From NCBI GenBank assembly GCA_963833655.1, contig CAWHYL010000007.1:248001-312000 (forward strand): DNA of 64,000 bases, given 5' to 3'. This DNA comes from 3-1-20CM-4-69-9 sp963833655. GTDB taxonomy: Bacteria > Actinomycetota > Thermoleophilia > Gaiellales > Gaiellaceae. The position numbers were made by a program, and so were the translations under genes. Shown one piece after another: positions 34,774 through 42,474 of this stretch; within the stretch, counting starts at the first letter, position 1, and each line of letters begins with the position of its first letter. A model generated the notes under the pieces. The model did no database searches, was not told where the DNA came from, and saw only the letters and a list, made by a program, of their open reading frames with translations.

Positions 34774-35610
34774 AGCGCATCACGCTCGTCGCGAACGAGC
34801 TGCGCGCCTTCTACCCAGCCGGCGGCATGGGCACGGCGACGACCCACTCTCGCGCTCGCGCGCATGGGCCACGACGTCGAGATCCTGATCGGGTCCATCA
34901 CGAGGCCCCGGACGTCGATCCGGAATGGGGTGAGCTCTACCGGCGAGCAGGCGTTCGGCTTCGTTCGGCGCGCGAGAACGACGCGCAGGTCGAGCCGCGC
35001 CAGTTCCAAGTCGCGCGGAAGGTGGAGCTCGAGCTGCGCTCCGACCCGCCCGACGTCGGCCACGAATGCTGTTCAAGCTGACTGCTGTCGGCGTCGAACC
35101 GCGTCCGCGCCGCGCTGACGAGCGGCGACGCGTTGCGGTCAGCCTACGCCGCGTTCGACAGCGAGACCGCATACGAGCGCTGGGCCGAGGTGCTCGAGGA
35201 GAAGCCGCGCCGACCATCCGGAGCGCCCGTCGCCGAGACGGACGGCGAACAGCTGCTTGCAAGGACACACGGGCGGCGACCGGAGGTGCGGCATACAGCT
35301 GCAAAGATAGGACGCCGACGCGCTGTTACACGGTCTCGGGCGAGCCCGGCGGCCTCGCGTGCTCACCAATGACTACGGCACGGTCGACGCCACGGATTGG
35401 GCCGAGCTCGCCGCCCTCACCGCAGAAGGCCAAAACGATCGTGTCGGTGCCGCTGCCCCTCGTCATGCGCCGCGGGCGTTCCGGCCCGCTCGAGGAAACA
35501 CCGGCCGACGCTGTTCGCGTGGCCCAGGAGCTCGAGACGCGCCCCCGCCGCCGCCGATGCAGTCGCTCGCGCGGCTCGCCGCCCTGTGGCGACGGGACGT
35601 TCATCTAGCA
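34770..35610 (+). pseudogene. Decayed GT4/GT2 composite remnant
   Basis: Pieces in all three frames: MKRITLVANELRAFYPAGGM (GT4 N-terminus), ALARMGHDVEILIGS after a shift, then EAPDVDPEWGELYRRAGVRL, RKVELELRSDPPDV, DALRSAYAAFDSETAYERWA (a GT4 C-terminus-like helix, reached far too early), then VLTNDYGTVDATDWAELAAL, VSVPLPLVMRRGRSGPLEET and SLARLAALWRRDVHLASRR, which look like the end of a GT2-type domain. The 840 nt are far too short for the GT4 plus GT2 pair, so besides small indels there must be large internal losses. Single-base read errors alone cannot explain it. The remnant still lies in operon order between FkbM and the ABC permease. Confidence 0.6.
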
Positions 35611-35611
35611 T
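35606..35611 (+). promoter_or_regulatory. Candidate -10 box for the ABC exporter operon
   Basis: TAGCAT ends 7 nt before the GTG at 35619. It supports that start and suggests that the exporter has its own leaderless promoter independent of the decayed gene upstream. Confidence 0.4.
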
Positions 35612-35618
35612 CGCGCCG

Positions 35619-36518
35619 GTGAGCGAGACGAAGCTCGAGCCGCACAGGCCGGCGCTCCCGAACCTGCCGCCCGACGAGGCGCACCTTCAACCGGAGCGGC
35701 GGACGACGGTCATCCAGCCGGCTAAGCGCTGGCCGCATCTCGACGTGCGGGAGCTCTGGCACTACCGCGAGCTCATGTTCACGCTCGTGTGGCGCGACGT
35801 CGTCGTCCGCTACAAACAGACGTTTCTCGGCATCACGTGGGCGGTACTCGTGCCCGCGCTGACGACGACGGTCTATGTCGTTGTCTTCGGGAAGTTCGCG
35901 AACTTCCCGCACGGCAACACGGCGTACCCAAGCCTCACCGCCGCAGGCGTCATTCCGATGCAGTACTTCGCCTCGGCGGTGACCGTGTCGAGCATCAGCC
36001 TCGTCGCCAACCTGCCGCTCGTGACCAAGGTGTACTTCCCGCGCGTGATGCTGCCGATCGGCGCCGTCGTCGTGCCGCTCGTCGATCTCGTGATCGCGCT
36101 TCCCGTACTGATCGTTCTGATGGCGATCTACGACACATGGCCCCAAAGCCTTGCCGTCCTGCTGGCGCCCGGATTCATCGGCTTGGCCGTCGTAACGGCG
36201 CTCGGCATCGGCTTCCTGCTTTCGACCGTGACCGCCCGGTACCGGGACGTGCCCTACATCATCCCGGTCTTCCTGCAGATCATGCCGCTCGTCTCCGGCG
36301 TTATGTATTCGATCGATCAGATTCCGACGAAGTGGCAGTGGGTGCTCTCGCTCAACCCGATGACCGGCGTCATCGCCGGCTGGCGATGGGCGGTAATCGG
36401 CGAGACCGAGCCGCACTGGCCCCAAATGGCTGTCAGCGTGACCGTCGGGTTACTCCTCTTCACCGGCGGGCTCGCAGTCTTTCGCTCCTTCGAGCCGCGA
36501 TTCGCGGACACGATCTGA
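35619..36518 (+). CDS. wzm: ABC-2 polysaccharide exporter permease (Wzm/TagG-like)
   Basis: A 299-residue ABC-2 permease. After a cytosolic stretch ending LDVRELWHYRELMFTLVWRD (the amphipathic elbow helix) come RYKQTFLGITWAVLVPALTT and about six TM helices, closing with a short loop before FRSFEPRFADTI. The length and ABC2_membrane pattern match Wzm/KpsM/TagG proteins that move completed polysaccharide across the membrane. Works with the ATPase whose ATG overlaps its stop (TGATG). Start GTG at 35619 placed by the TAGCAT box; longer in-frame extensions run into the decayed region. Confidence 0.88.
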   Translation: MSETKLEPHRPALPNLPPDEAHLQPERRTTVIQPAKRWPHLDVRELWHYRELMFTLVWRDVVVRYKQTFLGITWAVLVPALTTTVYVVVFGKFANFPHGNTAYPSLTAAGVIPMQYFASAVTVSSISLVANLPLVTKVYFPRVMLPIGAVVVPLVDLVIALPVLIVLMAIYDTWPQSLAVLLAPGFIGLAVVTALGIGFLLSTVTARYRDVPYIIPVFLQIMPLVSGVMYSIDQIPTKWQWVLSLNPMTGVIAGWRWAVIGETEPHWPQMAVSVTVGLLLFTGGLAVFRSFEPRFADTI

Positions 36519-37792
36519 TGGCCGTCGCGATCGAGGCAATCGGGCTTTCGAAGCGCTACCGCATCGGGCAGATGCAAGCTGCCTATGGAACGCTGCGGGA
36601 CTCGCTCGCGCGGAGCGCGCAGCGAATAGCGCATAGGGAGCGCGAGCCGGATGCCGAACGGCAGGAGGAAATCTGGGCGCTGCGGGACGTCAGCTTCCAG
36701 GTGCGCGAGGGTGAGGTTCTCGGCGTCATCGGCCGCAACGGCGCCGGCAAGTCGACACTGCTAAAGGTTCTCACGCGCATCACGACGCCCACGAGCGGGC
36801 GCGCAGTCATCCGCGGGCGCGTCGGCAGTCTTCTCGAGGTCGGGACGGGCTTCAATCCAGAGCTGACAGGGCGCGAGAACATCTTCCTGAACGGGTCGAT
36901 CCTGGGGATGAAGAGGCGCGAGATCCAGCGCAAGCTCCCCGAGATCGTCGAGTTCTCCGGGATCCCAACGTTCATCGATACACCGGTAAAGCGCTACTCG
37001 AGCGGCATGTACGTGCGGCTCGCGTTCTCCGTGGCCGCACACCTCGAGCCCGAGATCCTGCTCGTCGACGAGGTGCTCGCCGTCGGCGACGCCGAGTTCC
37101 AGCAGCGCTGTCTCGGGCGCCTCGAGGACCTGAGCGGGACGGGACGAACGGTCCTCTTCGTCTCGCACAACATGCAGGCGCTCAACCAACTCTGCGACCG
37201 CGCGATCTGGCTCGAGGGCGGCACCGTGCTTCAGGACGGCGATCCCTCGCAGGTGATCAGCAGCTACCTCCACTCCGCGCTCGGGAGCGGCTCACACATC
37301 TCGTGGCCGGACGACGAGTCCGCGCCGGGCGACGATCTCGCGCGATTGCTCGCAGTTCGCGCAGTCGACGACGACGGGAACATCGTCGACGCGCACGACG
37401 CCCGACGACCGGTCTGGATCGAGATCGTCTATCGCGTGCTCCAGCCGGGCCCGCCGGTGTTCGGCAAGATCAAGCTCTACGACGGTCAGGGAAACGTCGC
37501 CTTCAATGCGATGGACGTTGGCACGCACGCCGACGAGCAGTCAGAGCCCGGCCGCTACATAGCCACCGTGCGGATTCCCGGTAACTTCCTCAACGAGGGC
37601 CGCGTGAGCGTCGAGGCCGGCGTCTACACCTTGCGCTCGCCAAAGCTTCATCCGCGCGCGTGGAAGCCGGACGCCGTCTCGTTCACCATCTACGACCCAG
37701 GCGACGGCGACTCGGCCCGCGGACGCTTCGTCGGACAGCTGCGCGGAGTCATCCGGCCGCTGCTCGACTGGTCGGTCGAGCGACTGGACTAA
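36518..37792 (+). CDS. wzt: ABC exporter ATPase with Wzt-type C-terminal domain
   Basis: A 424-residue ATPase. Walker A GRNGAGKST (72-80), Q-loop region GTGFNPELTGREN, signature YSSGM (160-164), Walker B ILLVDE (180-185) and switch His in SHNM. From about residue 265 a beta-rich C-terminal domain follows (RPVWIEIVYRVLQPGPPVFG, NFLNEGRVSVEAGVYTLRS). This is the Wzt_C carbohydrate-binding domain that recognises the end-cap of the finished polymer, as in O9a Wzt. So this exporter probably selects a specific, perhaps methylated, terminus, consistent with the FkbM gene upstream. All motifs intact. Confidence 0.92.
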   Translation: MAVAIEAIGLSKRYRIGQMQAAYGTLRDSLARSAQRIAHREREPDAERQEEIWALRDVSFQVREGEVLGVIGRNGAGKSTLLKVLTRITTPTSGRAVIRGRVGSLLEVGTGFNPELTGRENIFLNGSILGMKRREIQRKLPEIVEFSGIPTFIDTPVKRYSSGMYVRLAFSVAAHLEPEILLVDEVLAVGDAEFQQRCLGRLEDLSGTGRTVLFVSHNMQALNQLCDRAIWLEGGTVLQDGDPSQVISSYLHSALGSGSHISWPDDESAPGDDLARLLAVRAVDDDGNIVDAHDARRPVWIEIVYRVLQPGPPVFGKIKLYDGQGNVAFNAMDVGTHADEQSEPGRYIATVRIPGNFLNEGRVSVEAGVYTLRSPKLHPRAWKPDAVSFTIYDPGDGDSARGRFVGQLRGVIRPLLDWSVERLD

Positions 37793-37795
37793 GCG

Positions 37796-38740
37796 TCAGT
37801 CGAGCGCGTACTGCTGCGCGGGCGCTAACTGCGTGCCGTCCCCGGCGAAGGAGTAGTTGCGGTCCGACAGTGCCTTCAGCGACGCGGGGGAATCCCACGT
37901 CAGCGTCGCGAGCGCGCGCGGCTTCGCCGCGGCGAAGCCGCCGCGATGAAAGCCCGACGTGTTGCAGAGGATGATCGTCCCCTTCGGCGCCGTGAACGTG
38001 ACGGAACGGCCGTTGACGCGTTCGGCGAACTCGCCCTCCGGCGGATAGTTCTCGCCCAGCGGCCGCCAGGGCCACAGGCGGTCGAGCTCGCCTCCGGGGG
38101 CACTGCGCGGCACGTACTCGAACGGCCCGGTCTCCTCGTCGACGTCAACCAGGTAGACGAACGCCTTCAACAGATGCCGGTCGTTGAAGTCGCGGTGCCA
38201 GCGCTGCGACGAGCGGCGCTCCTCGGCGCCCGCGGGCGGCGTGTACCAGACGTCGACGTACTCGAGCTTCGACCACATGCCGAGATATGCGTTCGCCAGG
38301 TCGAGGAGGCGCGGAGTAACGCCTAGCCGCAGCCACGGGTCGTCGAAACCGAGCTGAACTCCCCATGAGTACTTGCGGATCACGAATTCCTTGCCGGCGC
38401 GCCGACGCAACGCGGCCTCCCCACCTTCCTGTTCGCGCGCCAGGCCGGCCTCGGTCTCTGCCACGAACCGCTGCGCATCGTCCTCGAGGCTTTGCCAGAC
38501 CTCCGGGTCCGGCAAAAGTTTCGAGAACGGAAGCGAGGCGTAGCCCTCCTCGCGCAACCCCTCGAGCACCCCGCGCTGGACGTCGTCGAGCACGGGCGCC
38601 GCGCCCGCGAAATGCCGCCGGCTGGCGCGGTTCGCGAGCAGCCGGTCGTGCAGCTCGTAGGTCGCGACGACCCCCCGGCGCTCGAGACCGGTGGCGACGC
38701 GGTTGACCCGCGCGGCGAATCTCGTCCGTGTCCGGTGCAC
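37796..38740 (-). CDS. PhyH-family Fe(II)/2-oxoglutarate dioxygenase
   Basis: A 314-residue protein like phytanoyl-CoA dioxygenases found in natural-product and glycan loci. The iron ligands are visible: HxD in QRWHRDFND (about residue 177) and the distal His in NTSGFHRGGF, with the 2-oxoglutarate Arg in PRALATLTW. Around it are EYVDVWYTPPAG and ETGPFEYVPRSAPGG. It would hydroxylate a sugar, lipid or bound small molecule; the substrate is unknown. GTG at 38740 is 12 nt after the upstream GT2 stop. Last gene of the 46499-37796 operon. Confidence 0.82.
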   Translation of the reverse strand: MHRTRTRFAARVNRVATGLERRGVVATYELHDRLLANRASRRHFAGAAPVLDDVQRGVLEGLREEGYASLPFSKLLPDPEVWQSLEDDAQRFVAETEAGLAREQEGGEAALRRRAGKEFVIRKYSWGVQLGFDDPWLRLGVTPRLLDLANAYLGMWSKLEYVDVWYTPPAGAEERRSSQRWHRDFNDRHLLKAFVYLVDVDEETGPFEYVPRSAPGGELDRLWPWRPLGENYPPEGEFAERVNGRSVTFTAPKGTIILCNTSGFHRGGFAAAKPRALATLTWDSPASLKALSDRNYSFAGDGTQLAPAQQYALD

Positions 38741-38751
38741 GGTGCCCAACC

Positions 38752-39540
38752 CTAGCGTCCGAAGAACGGACGGGCGTCGACCGTCACACGCTCGCCGCGC
38801 GCATACCACTCGCGCTTCCAGTTCGTGTCGCCGTCTCGAGGAGTCCACGGCCGGATCAGGCGCTTGAGCGTCCCGACCGGACCGCGGTCGTACTCGCCCG
38901 ACTCGTCGAGGTTCGGGCGTACGCCGGACGAATCGCGGCTCGAACGAGGCAGAAAGCACAGGTGGAGGCAGCGGAGCGGATCGGTGTCCCACGTCGTGCC
39001 GTCCGCGAGGTCCTGCCGCGATTCCCAGTGCTGGCCCGACCGGAAGACGACGTTCCCGGCTTGCAGGGGGTCGGGGCTCTCCGTCCACGACTCGACGGCG
39101 CCGAAGTTGAAGAGCTTCGTGATCGGCCGCGAAGGCGGCGCGAGCCAGCCCGATGCTTGCTCGTCCCCCTCGAGCTCGTCGCAGTTCAGCACGTGCGCCT
39201 TGATCCGGAAGACGTCACCGTACGCGCCGGCGAGCAACTCGCTGCGGAAGCGCGCGAGGCCGTCGGGGTCGTAGAGCTCGTCACCGTCGACGCCCAGGAC
39301 CCAGGTATCGGTGCCCGCGTACGGCGCGAGCAGCCGGTGCGCTGTCGCCGAGGTTCGCGAGCGCTGGACGTCGAGGTGGTCGAGCTCGTGCGCGAGCTCG
39401 CGGAGGATGTCCCAGGTGCCGTCGGTCGAGTGATGGTCGACCGCGTGGATGCGATCGCAGAACGCAGCGACATTGCGAACCGCTCGCTCGACGAAGACAT
39501 CCTCGTTCCGCACGAGGACGCTTCCGACGATTCGCGTCAT
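38752..39540 (-). CDS. Glycosyltransferase family 2
   Basis: A 262-residue GT2 of the short cytosolic kind (SunS/TPR-GT-like): TRIVGSVLVRNEDVFVERAV, HAVDHHSTDGTWDILRELA, and VLGVDGDELYDPDGLARFR with the metal-binding DGDE. Later NCDELEGDEQASGWLAPPS. Family members transfer hexose to glycan or peptide acceptors. The ATG overlaps the next GT2 stop by 4 nt. Confidence 0.85.
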   Translation of the reverse strand: MTRIVGSVLVRNEDVFVERAVRNVAAFCDRIHAVDHHSTDGTWDILRELAHELDHLDVQRSRTSATAHRLLAPYAGTDTWVLGVDGDELYDPDGLARFRSELLAGAYGDVFRIKAHVLNCDELEGDEQASGWLAPPSRPITKLFNFGAVESWTESPDPLQAGNVVFRSGQHWESRQDLADGTTWDTDPLRCLHLCFLPRSSRDSSGVRPNLDESGEYDRGPVGTLKRLIRPWTPRDGDTNWKREWYARGERVTVDARPFFGR

Positions 39541-40514
39541 TCGAGCGAATGCAGCCGCTGCTCGATCGCGTCCGCCCGCCGCTGCGCCCGCACCAGGTAT
39601 GCCTCGTCGAGCACGGCGGACTCCACGGCGTAGGCGACGTCGTCGCCGTCCGTGGGCGCCGGGAAGGTGAGCTTGCCGCCCTCGCCGAGCTTCCTGAGCG
39701 CGTCCCGGAGTCGTGTGTCCACGACAAGTGTCCCGTCGGCGACGCCGCGTTCCAGCGCGCCGTCGTCGACGACGAGCGACGCGTACTGCGCGTCGATCCG
39801 GCCTGACTGCAGCGCGTCGTAGCCCTTGAGGTGGTAGCCCGTCCCGGAGCGCTCGATGTGCTCGGTGAACGCGACGCCCTGCAATTCCACCTTCCGCATC
39901 CACTGCGGGCGCGACCGGAGCGGGAAGTGCAGAACCTCGATCGGATGCCACGTCGTCAGGGTGCGGAATGAAGTGCCGGCGAGTGCGTGGTTGCCCCGGG
40001 CGACGGTGACGAGCGGATCAGCGCGGTGCGCGACCTTCACCACAGGCCGGTAGAAGCTCGTCGGGTCATTGATCGGCGCTCGCTGCGAAAGACGGGCGGT
40101 CATTCGTTCCGCAAAGGAACGGTCGTCGTCCGGACGCGGGACGAACGAGCGCCAGAAGGCTTCGACGATGCCGTACTCCTCCGGCACTGCGGCAAGCACG
40201 TCTTTCAACGTCCCGCCGCGCGGCCACCAGAACTCATCTGCGTCGGTGTTGATGACCCAGTCGGCGCCCTGGTCGGTCGCGGCGATGCGCGCCATCCGCG
40301 TCACCCATTCGCCTTGCCGCAAGCCCTCGGCGGGCTCGCGGATCAGCTGCAGCACTCCCTCGCGCGCGTAGCGCTCCAGGATCTCGGTCGTCCCGTCGCG
40401 CGAGTTGTTGTCCGTCGCGATCACGAAGTCGACGCCGGCGTTGAGATGGAAAGAGACCTGGGCGTCGATGACGTCCGCCTCGTCGCGCGCGAGCACCGTG
40501 AGGACGAGCTTCAT
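39537..40514 (-). CDS. Glycosyltransferase family 2, paralogue of 40511-41557
   Basis: A 325-residue GT2: LVLTVLARDEADVIDAQVSF, IATDNNSRDGTTEILERYA, and WVINTDADEFWWPRGGTLKD with a DADEFW metal site. Several His in HPIEVLHFPLRSRPQWMRKV near residue 200 are typical. C-terminal helices (YLVRAQRRADAIEQRLHSL) look like a short coiled coil. Nearly the same layout as the gene upstream, probably a tandem duplication with changed specificity. Both ends overlap neighbours by 4 nt. Confidence 0.87.
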   Translation of the reverse strand: MKLVLTVLARDEADVIDAQVSFHLNAGVDFVIATDNNSRDGTTEILERYAREGVLQLIREPAEGLRQGEWVTRMARIAATDQGADWVINTDADEFWWPRGGTLKDVLAAVPEEYGIVEAFWRSFVPRPDDDRSFAERMTARLSQRAPINDPTSFYRPVVKVAHRADPLVTVARGNHALAGTSFRTLTTWHPIEVLHFPLRSRPQWMRKVELQGVAFTEHIERSGTGYHLKGYDALQSGRIDAQYASLVVDDGALERGVADGTLVVDTRLRDALRKLGEGGKLTFPAPTDGDDVAYAVESAVLDEAYLVRAQRRADAIEQRLHSLE

Positions 40515-41557
40515 TCGGGGCCTGTGGAGTTGCGGCGCAGGAGCTTCTTCGCCGTCGTGCGCAGCTTGCGATCGACGCGCACGAGCGGACGCCGCTCGAG
40601 CGTGAGCAGCCGCTGCTCCAGCGTGTCGAGCCGGCGCTGCAGGCGCACGACGTCGGCCTCGCCCAGGGCGGCCACGTCGACCGCGTAAGCGGCGTCGTCG
40701 ACGACATTCGGCCGCGCAAACGTCGGAACTGCTCCGCGCTGCAGCGTCCGAAGGGCATCGCGCAGCCGCGTATCTTGGAGGAGAGTCCCCTGCCGTAGGC
40801 CGCGCTCGAGTGCAGCATCGTCGATCACGAGCGATCGGTACATCGCGTCCAAGCTGCCCTCCCGGCGGGCGCGGTAGATTCGCTCGTAATACGCGTTTTG
40901 ACCCGTCCGCAGAGCCGACTCGAGGTGCGCGTACTTCCGGTCGAATTGATCGAAGCTCCGGATCGGAAAATGGAGCAGCTCGATTGGATACCAGCCGCGA
41001 AGGGGGACGAGCCTCGAGTTGACCAATGTGTGCGCCCCTGCCGCGACCGTGACTGTGGGATCGCCGCGGTTGACCGATTTCAGGTTCGGTCGAAACAGGC
41101 TCGTCGGGTCATTGATCGGCGCGTGACCCGCCGTGCGCACGGTCATGCGCTCGGAAAACGGCGAACCTCCGTCCGGACGCGGGACGAAGTGCCTCAGCAA
41201 CGCGCGGACGATGCCGTACCGATCCGGGACCGACGCCAGCACGTCTTTCAGCGACTCGCCCCGCGGCCACCAGAACTCATCGGCGTCGCTCGAGATGACC
41301 CAGTCGGCGTCGAACTCGCTCGCCGCGAGTTGGGCCATTCGCGTCGCCCACTCCCCCTCGCGCATTTCCTCGCCCACTTCTCGGATGAGGTGGAGGCGAC
41401 CCGCACGCGCGTGCCGCTCGAGGATCTCAGTCGTCTCGTCCGACGAACGATGGTCGATCGCGACGAAGAAATCGACGCCGGCCGCGATATGAAACGCAAG
41501 CTGCGACTCGAGCACGTCGGCTTCGTCGCGCGCTCGAAGCGTCATCACGAGCTTCAT
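40511..41557 (-). CDS. Glycosyltransferase family 2, paralogue of 39537-40514
   Basis: A 348-residue GT2: LVMTLRARDEADVLESQLAF, VAIDHRSSDETTEILERHA, and DWVISSDADEFWWPRGESLK. Shares HPIELLHFPIRS-type spacing (YPIELLHFPIRSFDQFDRKY) with its paralogue. The C-terminus is longer and ends in a predicted coiled coil (LQRRLDTLEQRLLTLERRP) and a basic tail, perhaps for membrane or partner contact. ATG start overlapping the methyltransferase stop by 4 nt. Confidence 0.87.
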   Translation of the reverse strand: MKLVMTLRARDEADVLESQLAFHIAAGVDFFVAIDHRSSDETTEILERHARAGRLHLIREVGEEMREGEWATRMAQLAASEFDADWVISSDADEFWWPRGESLKDVLASVPDRYGIVRALLRHFVPRPDGGSPFSERMTVRTAGHAPINDPTSLFRPNLKSVNRGDPTVTVAAGAHTLVNSRLVPLRGWYPIELLHFPIRSFDQFDRKYAHLESALRTGQNAYYERIYRARREGSLDAMYRSLVIDDAALERGLRQGTLLQDTRLRDALRTLQRGAVPTFARPNVVDDAAYAVDVAALGEADVVRLQRRLDTLEQRLLTLERRPLVRVDRKLRTTAKKLLRRNSTGPE

Positions 41558-42474
41558 CGTGGCGCCGTCGCCGCGACGCGCTCGATCTGAACGCGGACGT
41601 CATCGATGCAAGAGAGAACAAACGGATGGCCAGGATGCCGTTCGTAGATGGCGCGGAGCTCAGCGAGCGCGGGTTCCGGCCCGTCGCGTTCGGCAACGAG
41701 AAACGTCCTCGAGACCTCGAGCATGCCTTGCACCCACCCTTCCGCGCGGCCGACCGCGCTGTCCATCAGGTGCAGCCTCGTTTCGACATCGAGGCCGCCG
41801 ACGCCGTTCTGCAGCACGTCTGCCGGCAGCTCGCACTCCACGAAAAAGACGTGCGATCCCCACTCCATCCAGTCGAGCAAGACGAGCGAATCGCGCATCA
41901 GCTCGACGGTGATCGGGATCCACGGCGTGTCGCCCCACCCGTAGTCCTGGTGGACGATCACGCTCCTGCCGGGGACGAGCGCCGGGAAGAAGTCGCGCAG
42001 GACCGCATCGTTGATCTCCCACGACTTGAGCAGATCGAGGAAGAGCACGTCGATCGGGCCGCCGCCCCAGCCGAGCTTCCTGACGTCGCCTTCGTGCACG
42101 TCGTGCGACACGCCGAAGCCGGCGACGTGGGCGTCGTAGCGAGGTCGGAATGAATCGCCGACCCGGGCCGATCCGTCGAAGAACTTCGGCATCGTGAACG
42201 CCTCGACGCGAAACAGGTCGTAGCTTGCGAGGGGAGGGCCGGCCCAGCGCTGCCGCCGGTCGCGCATGCCCGCGAGCAGCGCCGCGCTCGAGCCGCCGAG
42301 GAAGCAGCCCGCGTCGACGATCGCCGCGTCGCCCCCGGCATAGTCGCGCGCAAGCGAGTAGAGCAGCCTGCGTTCCAGCTTCGAGAGCATCGTCGGGATG
42401 CCCGTCAGGCCGGGCGCCGGCGGGACGTCCCGCCACGGGCGACCGATCAGGTACCTGAGTGGATCTGGGACCAC
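41554..42474 (-). CDS. Class I SAM-dependent methyltransferase (Methyltransf_24/TylF-like)
   Basis: A 306-residue protein with AAIVDAGCFLGGSSAALLAG (SAM motif I), PIDVLFLDLLKSWEINDAVL (acidic motif like the metal-binding DxxK loop of TylF-type O-methyltransferases) and PGRSVIVHQDYGWGDTPWIP, where HQDY is the expected metal/catalytic stretch. Probably O-methylates a sugar. GTG start. The first 28 nt overlap the end of the 970-aa membrane protein gene. Confidence 0.8.
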   Translation of the reverse strand: MVPDPLRYLIGRPWRDVPPAPGLTGIPTMLSKLERRLLYSLARDYAGGDAAIVDAGCFLGGSSAALLAGMRDRRQRWAGPPLASYDLFRVEAFTMPKFFDGSARVGDSFRPRYDAHVAGFGVSHDVHEGDVRKLGWGGGPIDVLFLDLLKSWEINDAVLRDFFPALVPGRSVIVHQDYGWGDTPWIPITVELMRDSLVLLDWMEWGSHVFFVECELPADVLQNGVGGLDVETRLHLMDSAVGRAEGWVQGMLEVSRTFLVAERDGPEPALAELRAIYERHPGHPFVLSCIDDVRVQIERVAATAPR

